A DNA stretch of 64,000 nt from assembly GCF_025264665.1 (NCBI RefSeq), contig NZ_CP073697.1, positions 4,381,628 to 4,445,627 on the forward strand, in the 5' to 3' direction. The notes under the pieces were generated by a model that was not told the origin of the DNA, searched no databases, and saw nothing but the letters and a program-made list of their open reading frames with translations. Position numbers and translations under genes: made by a program. Positions 1 through 8,857 of the stretch are shown piece by piece. The DNA comes from Edaphobacter flagellatus (GTDB taxonomy: Bacteria > Acidobacteriota > Terriglobia > Terriglobales > Acidobacteriaceae). Position 1 is the first letter of the stretch. Every line of letters begins with the position of its first letter.

Positions 1-2
1 TC

Positions 3-40
3 GAATACTTTGCACAAATATGGTCGGGTGGGGACCGTGG
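3..40. repeat. Dispersed intergenic repeat, left copy
   Basis: On the complementary strand this reads GGTCCCCACCC, a short CC-rich stretch, then TTTGTGCAAAGTATTC. The same order of blocks occurs on the plus strand at 11088-11122, including a 16-base exact match. The element lies outside any gene. It is probably one copy of a multi-copy intergenic repeat of this genome; its full length is cut by the window edge. Confidence 0.45.
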
Positions 41-77
41 CGCTGTGATATTTCCAGCAAGTAGAATTCATAACTAT

Positions 78-689
78 ATGGCCTTCTCGCTGGAGAAAGG
101 GACCTTTGACGCGCTCGTCTTCGACTGCGATGGAACGCTGGTCGACAGCGCCCCTGCGCACCTCTACTCCATCCAGCAGGCGCTCGCTCCGCTCGGCCTG
201 ACCATGAGTCCCGAATGGTACAAGCAGCGTACGGGACTCGGCCCCGACGACCTGCTTGACGCCTACGAGTCCGACTTCAAGGTCGCATCTCTTATTCGTT
301 CCGATTACTACCAACGCGTGAATGAAGCGTATCTTGCGAACCTGAACCTCATCCAGGAGATTAAGATTGTCGCCGACGTAGCCCGCAAGTGGTTCGGGCA
401 GGTTCCCATGGCCGTCGCTTCCAACGGGGTCTTCAAAAACGTCGAAGCCACCCTCATTGAAACCCGCCTGCGGCCGCTCTTCTACACCATTGTCACCGCC
501 AGCGATGTCGCCCGGCCAAAGCCCGCGCCGGATGTCTACATGGAGGCTGCACGCCGCATGCGTGTCAAGCCTGACCGAGTGATCGTGTTCGAGGACTCAG
601 ACGAAGGGCTTCATGCCGCCCAGAGCGCCGGAATGCGCAGCATCGACATCCGCACCGTCTGGTCCCGGGACCTCAGCTCGTCCTGCTAG
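78..689 (+). CDS. HAD-superfamily hydrolase (phosphatase / beta-phosphoglucomutase-like)
   Basis: A 203-residue cytoplasmic HAD phosphatase or phosphomutase. Motif I is FDCDGTLVDS, with nucleophile Asp16 and acid/base Asp18; motif II is the Ser of VASNGV, motif III the Lys of RPKPAPDVY and motif IV the acidic pair of VFEDSDEG. A helical cap follows motif I, as in subfamily IA. The ATG at 78 is preferred to the upstream ATG at 45 because the extra 11 residues match no part of the fold. The gene converges on the TlpA gene and their stop codons overlap. The substrate cannot be read from the sequence; a small sugar phosphate is likely. Confidence 0.85.
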   Translation: MAFSLEKGTFDALVFDCDGTLVDSAPAHLYSIQQALAPLGLTMSPEWYKQRTGLGPDDLLDAYESDFKVASLIRSDYYQRVNEAYLANLNLIQEIKIVADVARKWFGQVPMAVASNGVFKNVEATLIETRLRPLFYTIVTASDVARPKPAPDVYMEAARRMRVKPDRVIVFEDSDEGLHAAQSAGMRSIDIRTVWSRDLSSSC

Positions 690-1174
690 AGCTTCGACAG
701 GTATTCCATGATTTCGGGACTGGTCCAGTTCTGCGCAGAGACAAATTTGCGCCGAAGCATCCCTTGGCGATCGATCACATACGTCTCTGGAATCTGAGAC
801 GTGCCGTAGAGATCCTGAACCTTGAGCGAAGGGTCTCGAACCGTCAGCAGATCGACGTGATATTTCGTCAGGAATCGCTTGTAGGCAGCGGGATCTTCAT
901 CACGGCTGATTGCCACAACAGTCACCTGAGGCATGCGGCGCTGTAACTCCATCAAAGTGGGGAGTTCATCGATGCACGGTGCGCACCACGTCGCCCAGAA
1001 GTTCACCAGAACAATCTTGCCCCTGAGTTTGGACAGGTCGGCAGACTGCGTCCCATCACTGATAGAAAAGTTGGGCGCAAGGGAATTGACCTTTTCGGGA
1101 TGCTGCCCGCGGTCACAGCCACTGAATCCGAAACTGAACAACAACGCCAGACCGACGACCGCTTTCCGCACCAT
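686..1174 (-). CDS. TlpA-like thioredoxin-fold lipoprotein
   Basis: A 162-residue exported thiol-disulfide protein. The N-terminus is a short lipoprotein signal ending GFSGC, with Cys20 as the likely lipidated residue. A thioredoxin-like domain follows with the redox motif WCAPC at 63-67 and the AhpC/TSA-type stretch KIVLVNFWAT before it. The ATG at 1174 has an AGGAG four bases upstream, so the longer reading frame to 1261 is not used. Family members reduce or isomerise disulfides in the periplasm, often for cytochrome c maturation; no cytochrome gene is nearby, so the partner is unknown. Confidence 0.85.
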   Translation of the reverse strand: MVRKAVVGLALLFSFGFSGCDRGQHPEKVNSLAPNFSISDGTQSADLSKLRGKIVLVNFWATWCAPCIDELPTLMELQRRMPQVTVVAISRDEDPAAYKRFLTKYHVDLLTVRDPSLKVQDLYGTSQIPETYVIDRQGMLRRKFVSAQNWTSPEIMEYLSKL

Positions 1175-1202
1175 ACGCTCCTGATTTCTATAATACGAAG
1201 TC

Positions 1203-2282
1203 GTGACCCAGAACGCTGGACAAGACAGCCTCTCACCGGAGATTGAGCTTTCCGTCATCATTCCGGCGCGGAACGAGGAAGCTTCGCTTCCCGCCTGCCT
1301 GACCTCGCTGGTGAGTCAGTCCGAACTTGGCTTCGAGCTCGGACGTCATTGGGAGCTGATCGTTGTTAACGACGCCTCGACCGACCAAACTCGCGCTATC
1401 GCCTCAAACTTCGCGGCAAAGCACGCTGGCCTGATCGTCCTCGATGCTCCACCACTGGACGCAAGCTCTCGCGGAGGCTTTACCGGCAAGACGAATGCCT
1501 GCTGGGCCGCCGCGCAGATCGCTCGTGGCGCATGGCTGCTATTTACAGACGCCGACACGATTCATGAAACGAACGACCTCTCGCGCTCCATCCGCGAGGC
1601 CGAACGCCATCACGTCGAACTGCTCTCCTACTCACCGCGACAGATTGTTGCCGGATTCGCGCAGCGCGCATTGATGCCACTCGTATTCTCTGAGCTGGCC
1701 AGCGTTTATCGCATGAAAGAGGTCAACGATCCGGAACGCCGCATCGCCGCAGCTAACGGCCAGTTCCTGCTGGTTAAGAGCGAAACCTACTTTGCGGTCG
1801 GAGGCCACCGAGCCGTCGGCGGTGACGTGCTGGAAGACGTTGCCCTTGCGCGAAACTTTAAGCGCAACCGTCATCCTATTCGGTTCCGCTACGCTCCTGA
1901 GGCGGTCGCAACGCGGATGTATCGTTCGACCAGCGATATGATTGAAGGCTGGACGAAGAATCTAGCTTTACTATTCCCGCAGCCCTTGTATCTCGCTGGG
2001 TGGCGTGTTTTGGATTTTTTACTATTTTTCGGCCTGCCAGCACTAGCGCTTGGAGTTCCATGGCTCGTCTCCTGGCAACGAGGAGCGCTGCTTCTCATCT
2101 GGGCTCGAACATTATGGCGTTTTTATAGCCGTGTGGCGCGTTCGAACTTCCCGGCCTTTGATGTAGGGCTTTCAATCCTCGGAATACCGCTGTTTGTCTA
2201 TCTTCTAATCCGCAGTACGATGCAGCATCGCCTGCGTCGATCCGTTGAATGGAAAGGCAGAAGCTACAAGACAAGCCGATAG
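1203..2282 (+). CDS. Family 2 glycosyltransferase, membrane-associated
   Basis: A 359-residue GT-A glycosyltransferase starting at GTG. The Rossmann-like start SVIIPARNEE, the nucleotide-sugar loop VVNDASTDQT and the DXD-type metal site FTDADT are all present, and the acceptor-side acidic motif appears as VLEDVALA. Two or three hydrophobic segments near residues 265-345 would tether it to the inner membrane. The architecture resembles HpnB/CrtQ-type transferases that modify lipids or hopanoids, but no hopanoid or carotenoid gene is next to it. The start lies 28 bases from the divergent TlpA start, so the two promoter regions overlap. Confidence 0.8.
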   Translation: MTQNAGQDSLSPEIELSVIIPARNEEASLPACLTSLVSQSELGFELGRHWELIVVNDASTDQTRAIASNFAAKHAGLIVLDAPPLDASSRGGFTGKTNACWAAAQIARGAWLLFTDADTIHETNDLSRSIREAERHHVELLSYSPRQIVAGFAQRALMPLVFSELASVYRMKEVNDPERRIAAANGQFLLVKSETYFAVGGHRAVGGDVLEDVALARNFKRNRHPIRFRYAPEAVATRMYRSTSDMIEGWTKNLALLFPQPLYLAGWRVLDFLLFFGLPALALGVPWLVSWQRGALLLIWARTLWRFYSRVARSNFPAFDVGLSILGIPLFVYLLIRSTMQHRLRRSVEWKGRSYKTSR

Positions 2283-2334
2283 GAATGAATGCATCCGAGA
2301 ATGGTGTAGATACGTCAAAATAAAGAGAGTAAAG

Positions 2335-2748
2335 ATGATCTTCCTTACCCGCAAAGCAGAATTCTCCTCCGCGCACTACTACTGGATCGACAACTGGTCT
2401 GAAGAAGAGAATCAGCGCGTCTTCGGCAAGTGCGCGAACCGTAACGGTCACGGACACAACTACACACTGGAGGTTACTGTCGCGGGCGAGGTCGATCCAG
2501 TCTCTGGCTTTGTCGTCGATCTGAAACAGCTGAAAGACATCCTCGAGCACGAGGTCGTTAGCGTCTACGACCATCGTCACCTGAATCTCGAAGTGCCGGA
2601 GTTTCGCACTGTGGTTCCTACTACCGAGAACATTGCAATCGCGATCTGGAAGAGACTGGAAGGCAAGATACCGAATGCAAGGCTGCATCGCGTTCGGGTG
2701 TACGAGATGCCCGATCTCTTCGCTGACTTTTACGGAGAACACGCATGA
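2335..2748 (+). CDS. 6-pyruvoyl-tetrahydropterin synthase / QueD family protein, first copy
   Basis: A 137-residue T-fold enzyme acting on dihydroneopterin triphosphate. Zinc ligands are His14 (FSSAH), His39 and His41 (NGHGHNY), and the catalytic Cys33 lies in FGKCANRN. The DHRHLN and PTTEN stretches complete the active site. The spacing C-x5-H-G-H is that of eukaryote-type PTPS rather than of classical QueD. The ATG at 2335 follows a purine-rich AAAGAGAG. It overlaps the next paralogue by ATGA and is followed by folE, so it probably handles the FolE product, making 6-pyruvoyltetrahydropterin or 6-carboxytetrahydropterin (queuosine). No queC, queE or queF is visible. Confidence 0.85.
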   Translation: MIFLTRKAEFSSAHYYWIDNWSEEENQRVFGKCANRNGHGHNYTLEVTVAGEVDPVSGFVVDLKQLKDILEHEVVSVYDHRHLNLEVPEFRTVVPTTENIAIAIWKRLEGKIPNARLHRVRVYEMPDLFADFYGEHA

Positions 2749-3173
2749 AGGCCTATCTCTCGCGTCGCTATCACTTTAGCGCTTCACATCGTCTGCATAC
2801 CGATGCCTATGATGAGGCGCGCAATCGTGAGCTCTTCGGAAAATGCAATAATCCACATGGCCACGGTCACAACTATACGGTTCAGGTGACTTTGAGCGGC
2901 CCGGTGGATCCTATAACGGGGATGGTTTGCAATCTTGGCGATCTCGACGCCTTTGCGCGTACACACCTGTTGGACCGTTTCGATCACACCAATCTCAACA
3001 TGCTGCCATGTTTTGCGAATCGTGTCTCAACAACGGAGAATCTATCTAAAGAGATATATCGAATCTTCTCAGAGTTTGCGCTGGCGCATTTAGAGAATGT
3101 TCACGTCGAGGAAACCAGTAATAACTCGTTTGACTATGCAGGCAGCCGGATGCCTTGGAATGGCACCTTGTAG
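2745..3173 (+). CDS. 6-pyruvoyl-tetrahydropterin synthase / QueD family protein, second copy
   Basis: A 142-residue paralogue of the preceding gene, with its start codon inside the upstream stop (ATGA), which indicates translational coupling. Zinc ligands are His15, His40 and His42 and the catalytic Cys is Cys34 (FGKCNNPHGHGHNY). Both active sites therefore appear intact. The two proteins differ clearly outside the motifs, so this is not a recent duplication. With folE 33 bases downstream, the three genes form a pterin operon. Which paralogue serves queuosine and which a tetrahydropterin cofactor cannot be decided from sequence alone. Confidence 0.85.
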   Translation: MKAYLSRRYHFSASHRLHTDAYDEARNRELFGKCNNPHGHGHNYTVQVTLSGPVDPITGMVCNLGDLDAFARTHLLDRFDHTNLNMLPCFANRVSTTENLSKEIYRIFSEFALAHLENVHVEETSNNSFDYAGSRMPWNGTL

Positions 3174-3206
3174 TTGCTGACAGATATATAGAAAGGCCCC
3201 ATCGAT

Positions 3207-3815
3207 ATGGCCCGCACGAATAGCACTTTAGACACAACATCGCTTTCCGAGTTTTCTACGCAAGACCTCTATCGCGAAATTCTCACTCGCGTCGGCGAAG
3301 ACCCGAATCGCGACGGGCTTCTGCGCACGCCTGAGCGCATGGAAAAGGCGATGGCTTTCCTGACGCGTGGCTACAAAATGGACGTGACCGAGGTGCTGCA
3401 CGGTGCTCTCTTCGATGTCGATTACGACGAGATGGTGATCGTCAAGGACATTGAGTTTTTCTCTATGTGCGAGCACCATCTGTTGCCTTTTTTCGGTAAA
3501 GCTCACATTGCCTACGTTCCTAACGGAAAGGTGATCGGTCTGAGCAAGATTCCGCGCCTGGTCGATGTCTTCTCGCGCCGATTGCAGGTGCAGGAGCGGT
3601 TGACACGGCAGATCGGCGAAGCAATTACCGAGGCGATTAATCCGCAGGGAGTTGCCATCATTATGGAAGCGCAGCACCTTTGCATGATGATGCGCGGTGT
3701 AGAGAAACAGCACTCCCTTACGGTGACCTCGGCAATGTTAGGCGTCTTTAAGACCCAGCTTCAGACGCGCAATGAGTTCCTCTCGCTGGTGCGACGCAAC
3801 GGAAGTTCTATTTAG
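3207..3815 (+). CDS. folE: GTP cyclohydrolase I (type IA)
   Basis: A 202-residue enzyme converting GTP to 7,8-dihydroneopterin triphosphate, the entry step of folate, queuosine and biopterin synthesis. The zinc site is seen as CEHHLLPF (Cys88, His91) and the Cys of [11 protein letters not shown] (Cys159). The family signatures [13 protein letters not shown] and [11 protein letters not shown] are complete. The length is typical of bacterial FolE. It is the third gene of the operon with the two PTPS-like genes, which would consume its product. Confidence 0.97.
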   Translation: MARTNSTLDTTSLSEFSTQDLYREILTRVGEDPNRDGLLRTPERMEKAMAFLTRGYKMDVTEVLHGALFDVDYDEMVIVKDIEFFSMCEHHLLPFFGKAHIAYVPNGKVIGLSKIPRLVDVFSRRLQVQERLTRQIGEAITEAINPQGVAIIMEAQHLCMMMRGVEKQHSLTVTSAMLGVFKTQLQTRNEFLSLVRRNGSSI

Positions 3816-3835
3816 CCAGTAAACTAATTGATGGG

Positions 3836-4708
3836 ATGAATGGACTTTTAGTGGTTGATAAACGTGCCGGTGTGACGTCGCATGATGTTGTGGCGATCGT
3901 ACGGCGGGCTACAGGGGAGCGCTCTATCGGGCATCTGGGTACTCTGGACCCGATGGCGACAGGAGTTTTACCTCTTCTGCTTGGGAAGTACACACGGCTG
4001 GCGCAGTTTTTCAATTCATCAGAAAAGAGCTACGACGGTACGATACGTTTCGGCTTTGCGACGAATACCTTCGATGCCGAAGGCGAAGCTGTTGCGGAAC
4101 ATAAACCGCTAACGCATTCGCTCGCAGAATTACGCGAACTTGCAACCTGCTTTCACGGGGAGATTGACCAGATTCCGCCCGTTTTCTCCGCAAAGAAGAT
4201 TCAGGGAGTGCCTGCCCACAAGCTGGCGCGTGCTGGAGTGGAGGTTCCGGTAAAAGCGGCTCGTATTACGATTCACAACTTTGAGCTTCTCTCGCTCGAA
4301 GGAGAAGAAGCGAATTTTTCCATGTGTGTCTCTGCCGGTGGCTATGTACGTTCAGTTGCTCATGAGCTGGGCCAGTTGGCTGGCTGCGGCGCGCATCTTT
4401 CGGCGCTGCGAAGAACCAAGGCGGGTCACTTTGCTTTAGCCCAGGCAATAACCGTCGACGAGCTGAAATCACTAACGGTTGCTGCGATTGAGGCACGGCT
4501 GCCGCATCCACGGACACTTCTTCCTGAAATGCCTAGTATTACTGTGGACGACCAGACAGCAGGAAGGCTTCGCAATGGGATGCAGGTAAATCTGCCTGAC
4601 TTTTCTCAGGCACCGTTGGTCAAGATCTTCACGAGCCCGGTCGATCTGCTGGCTATAGGGCGCCGTGTTGCTGGCACACTGATGCAGCCTATCGTCGTGA
4701 TGGGTTAG
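3836..4708 (+). CDS. truB: tRNA pseudouridine(55) synthase
   Basis: A 290-residue enzyme forming pseudouridine 55 in the T-loop of tRNAs. The catalytic Asp38 lies in HLGTLDPMATGVLPL. The KSYDGTIRFG and PPVFSAKKIQGVPAHKLAR segments are standard TruB signatures. Start 3836 is 20 bases after folE, so it may be read from the same transcript. An in-frame start just upstream is not available because the ATG at 3831 is in another frame. The stop overlaps the stop of the convergent SGNH hydrolase by two bases. Confidence 0.95.
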   Translation: MNGLLVVDKRAGVTSHDVVAIVRRATGERSIGHLGTLDPMATGVLPLLLGKYTRLAQFFNSSEKSYDGTIRFGFATNTFDAEGEAVAEHKPLTHSLAELRELATCFHGEIDQIPPVFSAKKIQGVPAHKLARAGVEVPVKAARITIHNFELLSLEGEEANFSMCVSAGGYVRSVAHELGQLAGCGAHLSALRRTKAGHFALAQAITVDELKSLTVAAIEARLPHPRTLLPEMPSITVDDQTAGRLRNGMQVNLPDFSQAPLVKIFTSPVDLLAIGRRVAGTLMQPIVVMG

Positions 4709-5430
4709 CGACTCTTCTTAAGCTGGGGCTGGATCAGCGAGTAAACATTCTGCGCGACTACTTTGTTGCCTTGTGCTGTGGCATGCGTACGGTCGGCCTG
4801 CATCATGCCGTCAACGCCGAATACGCCTTTGAGCAGGAAGGGAAGCATCGGAATGCGATACTGCCGGGCCAGCAGTGTGTAGGTTTCGTTGAACTGTTGA
4901 ATGTAGTCGGGACCGTAGTCAGGCGGCAGAGTGATTCCAGCGAGCACCACCTTTGTGCCGCTACTGGTAATCGTGGAGACAATCTTGTCGAGATTCGCGC
5001 GAGTGTCAGCAATTCGCAGACCGCGTAGCCCATCATTGCCGCCAAATTCCACTACAACAAGCACTGGTTTCATTGCGAGCACAGACGGCAGGCGTTCAAC
5101 CCCATCTTTTGTTGTGTTGCCGCTGATACCAGCATTGACCACCTTGTACGAATAGCCCTTGCTGTCCAGATCGGATTGCAGGTAATCGGGATAAGCCTGC
5201 CCGGCCTCTGTGCCGTAGCCTGCTGTCAGGCTGTCGCCAAAACAGACGATACGAGGCCGGGGATCGCTTTTAAGGGAATCTTCCGTCGATGGCGAAACTT
5301 CAACAGGTACAGCATCGTTCTTCTTAGTAGCAGGACTGGTGGGTGCGGGCTCCGGGGAGGTCGTCGATCGGCAACCGCTCAACGAAATCAGAAGAACCGC
5401 TAGTATAGGAACAATTGCGACTCGCCGCAT
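4705..5430 (-). CDS. SGNH/GDSL esterase lipoprotein (TesA-like)
   Basis: A 241-residue exported esterase of the TesA / arylesterase group. It starts with a lipoprotein signal, LLISLSGC, placing Cys20 at the mature N-terminus, followed by a Pro/Thr/Ser-rich linker. The catalytic blocks are FGDSLTAGYG (Ser67), GGNDGLRG (Asn) and DRTHATAQG (Asp/His). The start at 5430 fits the signal peptide; the open frame continues to 5607 only by chance. It is divergent from the ABC ATPase and permease below, the order of tesA and ybbA-ybbP in E. coli, which supports a role in lipid or lysophospholipid turnover at the envelope. Confidence 0.88.
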   Translation of the reverse strand: MRRVAIVPILAVLLISLSGCRSTTSPEPAPTSPATKKNDAVPVEVSPSTEDSLKSDPRPRIVCFGDSLTAGYGTEAGQAYPDYLQSDLDSKGYSYKVVNAGISGNTTKDGVERLPSVLAMKPVLVVVEFGGNDGLRGLRIADTRANLDKIVSTITSSGTKVVLAGITLPPDYGPDYIQQFNETYTLLARQYRIPMLPFLLKGVFGVDGMMQADRTHATAQGNKVVAQNVYSLIQPQLKKSR

Positions 5431-5485
5431 ACATATGAATCTATCAAGACTGGACATGTTCGATAGAAACAGGCTGGAGGGAAAA

Positions 5486-6208
5486 GTGACGGAGCCCGCG
5501 GTGATCGTCGTCGACGGTTTGCGTAAATCCATTCGTAACGGTACGCGCAACGTAGATATTCTGAAGGGAATCAGCTTTGAGGTACCGCGTGGGCAGTTTA
5601 TTGCCATTATGGGGGCATCAGGAAGCGGAAAATCTACACTACTGGGCCTGCTGGCTGGCCTTGATAGCCCCAGCGCAGGCGATGTGAAGCTGAACGGTAC
5701 AGCAATCTCTTATTTGCCCGAAGACAAGCTGGCCAAGGTGCGTGGACGCACGATTGGGTTTGTCTTTCAGTCGTATCAACTTGTGCCTACGCTGACCGCG
5801 CTTGAAAATGTCCTTCTTCCTTATGAGCTGAATGCAGATGGCAGCGCTGACGCCGGGCTGCAGCGGGCACGCGAACTTCTCGTCAATGTGGGGCTGAGTG
5901 ATCGCATGGACCATTATCCGGTTCAGCTTTCGGGCGGTGAGCAGCAGCGTGTCGCGCTTGCCAGGGCGTTCATCCTGCGGCCGCCTATCGTATTGGCCGA
6001 CGAGCCTACGGGCAACCTCGATACGACAAACGGCGCTCATGTGCTGGAGTTGCTGCTGAATCTGAATCGCAGCGAAGGAACGACGCTGGTTTTGGTTACC
6101 CACGATCCTGTGCTCGCTGAATATGCGGATCGTCGCATCGTGTTGCGTGATGGCCTGGTTGTTTCAGACGAATTGACGGAGAAGCCTTCTCCAGAACTGG
6201 TTCGCTAG
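5486..6208 (+). CDS. ABC transporter ATP-binding protein (LolD/YbbA type)
   Basis: A 240-residue ATPase of the MacB/LolD/YbbA group. Walker A is GASGSGKST (43-51 from the GTG), the Q-loop is VFQSYQL, the signature is LSGGEQQR and Walker B is ADEPTGNLD. The GTG at 5486 has GGAGG four to eight bases upstream and is preferred; ATGs at 5435 and 5456 lack such a site and would run close to the divergent start at 5430. The permease begins two bases after its stop. Members of this group drive extraction or mechanical work on lipids or lipoproteins rather than classical import. Confidence 0.9.
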   Translation: MTEPAVIVVDGLRKSIRNGTRNVDILKGISFEVPRGQFIAIMGASGSGKSTLLGLLAGLDSPSAGDVKLNGTAISYLPEDKLAKVRGRTIGFVFQSYQLVPTLTALENVLLPYELNADGSADAGLQRARELLVNVGLSDRMDHYPVQLSGGEQQRVALARAFILRPPIVLADEPTGNLDTTNGAHVLELLLNLNRSEGTTLVLVTHDPVLAEYADRRIVLRDGLVVSDELTEKPSPELVR

Positions 6209-6210
6209 TA

Positions 6211-8793
6211 ATGTCCTCTCTTTCCTATCGCACGGCGCTGAAGATTGCACGGCATGAGCTGCGCGCCTCCAGGGGCAAGTTCTTCTTCGTCGTTCTATCA
6301 ATTGCTATCGGCGTGGGCGCGTTGACGGGCGTGCGTGGATTTTCATCGTCGTTTCGATCCGCACTGCTCGACCGTGCGCGTTCGATTATGGCCGCCGACC
6401 TATCTGCTCGTATGTTCCAGCAACCGACGCCAGCTGAACAAAAGGGGCTCGATGCCATCGAAGCAGAGTCGATTGAGATAACGCCGGTGACGGAATTGCT
6501 CTCGATGGCAAGCGCCGCCAAAACGCTCGATCCGTTGCTGGTCTCACTCAAGGCCGTTGATCCGCAGAAATATCCTTTTTATGGAGACGTGCAGCTTCAG
6601 CCGGCCGGCAAACTGAAAGATGTTCTGACGGCGGATTCCGTGGTAGTGGCGGACGATCTGCTGGTGCGTCTGCGTTTGAACATCGGCGACTCGCTGAAGA
6701 TCGGCAATCGCATCTTCCGCATAGCTGCCGTTGTGGTGAACGAGCCGGATCGGCTCTCAGGAAATTTTGCCGCTGGCCCACGCGTATTCATCTCGCGTGA
6801 AGGACTCGATGCAAGCGGTTTGCTGGCTCCGGGTAGCCATGCCGGGCAGCGTTATTTGTTCCGCGTACCCAAGCCTGTGAACGGAGCGCCGATTTCAGAC
6901 TCTGCTGTTGCGCAGTTGAAGGACCGTCTGGAAAAGCTGCTGCCTGAGGCGCAGGTGATCGACTATCGCGAGACGAATCCGGCGCTGACGCAGGGACTGG
7001 ACCGCGCAACCAGCCTTTTGTCGTTGATGAGCCTTGTCGCGCTCGTGCTTGGCGCCGTCGGCGTTGCTATGGCGATGCGTGCGCATCTCGAACAGCGGCT
7101 GGACACGATTGCGATCATGAAAGCAGTCGGCGCCAGTTCTGGCGAGATCATGCGTATCTATCTTATCCAGACGCTACTTCTCGGCGTGTTAGGGGCCGTG
7201 CTGGGTATTGCTGTAGGAACCGGCGTGCAGGTCGCCTTTCCATATGTCCTTGGCAAAATGCTGGATGTGCAGACGAGCGTTCATCTTCAGGTGCGGACAA
7301 TTTTAACCGGGTTCGCTGCAGGCATTCTCACGACACTTTTGTTTACACTGCCTCCGCTTCTTGACATTCGTTCTGTACGACCTGTGCTGATCTTCCGGCG
7401 TGCTGTTGAGGAAAGTGCCGATCCATTTGTCACAGCCTTCTTTCGAAAGGTGATAAAGAATGCGGCGCAGATTCTTGCCATCGTTCTAATACTGGCTGGA
7501 CTGGCGGTGATTGCAACAACGTTGTCCGATTCGGCTATTGTCGGACAGGTCTTCTCTCTTGGTTTGGTTGCCGTGCTTTTAGTTCTTCTGGGGGCATGTG
7601 CGCTGTTGCTTGCTGGTTTGCGTTGGTTTCTCGCGCGCACGCGGCTCAGCCTGCCTTCAGCTATCCGGCACGGCCTGGCGAATCTGTATCGCCCCGGCAA
7701 TCCGTCAGCAGCTCTACTGGCTGCGGTTGGCATGGGGGTGATGCAGATCATGGCGGTCTTTCTTGTGCAGCAGGCTGTCGTACGCGAGTTGCATATCTCC
7801 AGTGCGCCCAATCTGCCGAATGTTTTTCTGATCGACATTACGCCAGGAGAAGTTGACGGCGTGAAGATGATGTTGAAAAGGCAGTCGGCAGTTACAGCCG
7901 AACCGGAATTGCTTCCTGTCGTCTCGTCACGGATTATCGCGCTTGATGGTGTTCCGGCGAATCAGGCAAAGCTGAAAAATTTTCCCCGGCGGATGTTGCA
8001 GAGCATCTCGCTGACATCGTTTCCGGCAGCTCCGGCAGGGACGACGGTTACGAGCGGCAGGTGGTGGAAGGCGGATGAGACGGCCCCGGTTGTTGCTATT
8101 GGTCAGAGGCAGGCCGAGCGTCTGGGAGTAAAAGTCGGCTCGAAGGTGACCTTCGCGGCACAGGACTCGCAGATCACAGCAACAGTTGTTGCGCTTATAA
8201 AGAACGATGGACAGCACACTTATGCTCGTGCCGAGTTCGTCATGCCTCCAGCAGTTCTTAAAGGACTGCCTGTGGTGTGGTACGGAGGCGTACATGTCGA
8301 TCCGAATCGCGTGGGTGAGGTGCAGCGCGCGCTATACAAGAGCTATCCGACGATTACTGTCATCAACGTTGCGCAGGCGCTGGAAACAGTTCGTTCAATC
8401 GTCATTCAGATCACGTACGTCATTCAGTTTTTGGCAGCATTTAGTGTTTTCGCGGGCATTGTGATTCTTGCCAGCGCGATTGCCGGAACGCGCTATCGCA
8501 GGATTCGCGAGGTCGTCGTTTTGAAGGCTCTGGGAGCTACACGAATGAGGATCGGCACCGTATTTTCCGTAGAGTTTGCCGTCCTTGGCCTTGTCGCAGG
8601 CGTGGTAGGAGTTGGTTTTGCCAACCTGATTGCTCGAACGCTGCTGGACAGAATGACTGTTCCGTATCAGTTTCATTGGAGCTGGACTGTCGCAGCTCTG
8701 CTGGCTACGTCAGCGATTACGGTATTTACAGGATGGGCAGCGAGCTTTCGTGTACTGGGCCAGAAGCCTCTTGAAGTGCTGCGAGAAGAGTGA
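6211..8793 (+). CDS. FtsX-family ABC permease (YbbP-like)
   Basis: An 860-residue inner-membrane permease partner of the preceding ATPase, starting two bases after its stop. An N-terminal membrane segment (FFFVVLSIAIGVGALTGV) is followed by a periplasmic MacB-type domain, a four-segment FtsX domain around residues 270-410, and a further membrane segment group near 410-475 and 505-525. A second periplasmic domain and a C-terminal FtsX domain (about 720-850) complete a duplicated layout, which is that of YbbP and distinguishes it from the single-domain LolC/E. The gene ends the operon; galK begins 64 bases on. Confidence 0.88.
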   Translation: MSSLSYRTALKIARHELRASRGKFFFVVLSIAIGVGALTGVRGFSSSFRSALLDRARSIMAADLSARMFQQPTPAEQKGLDAIEAESIEITPVTELLSMASAAKTLDPLLVSLKAVDPQKYPFYGDVQLQPAGKLKDVLTADSVVVADDLLVRLRLNIGDSLKIGNRIFRIAAVVVNEPDRLSGNFAAGPRVFISREGLDASGLLAPGSHAGQRYLFRVPKPVNGAPISDSAVAQLKDRLEKLLPEAQVIDYRETNPALTQGLDRATSLLSLMSLVALVLGAVGVAMAMRAHLEQRLDTIAIMKAVGASSGEIMRIYLIQTLLLGVLGAVLGIAVGTGVQVAFPYVLGKMLDVQTSVHLQVRTILTGFAAGILTTLLFTLPPLLDIRSVRPVLIFRRAVEESADPFVTAFFRKVIKNAAQILAIVLILAGLAVIATTLSDSAIVGQVFSLGLVAVLLVLLGACALLLAGLRWFLARTRLSLPSAIRHGLANLYRPGNPSAALLAAVGMGVMQIMAVFLVQQAVVRELHISSAPNLPNVFLIDITPGEVDGVKMMLKRQSAVTAEPELLPVVSSRIIALDGVPANQAKLKNFPRRMLQSISLTSFPAAPAGTTVTSGRWWKADETAPVVAIGQRQAERLGVKVGSKVTFAAQDSQITATVVALIKNDGQHTYARAEFVMPPAVLKGLPVVWYGGVHVDPNRVGEVQRALYKSYPTITVINVAQALETVRSIVIQITYVIQFLAAFSVFAGIVILASAIAGTRYRRIREVVVLKALGATRMRIGTVFSVEFAVLGLVAGVVGVGFANLIARTLLDRMTVPYQFHWSWTVAALLATSAITVFTGWAASFRVLGQKPLEVLREE

Positions 8794-8857
8794 CGTGTTG
8801 GATAGGCAGCGTTGTACGATGGATTGTGATCTGTAATCTATGCGTTTGGTGTTGTGA

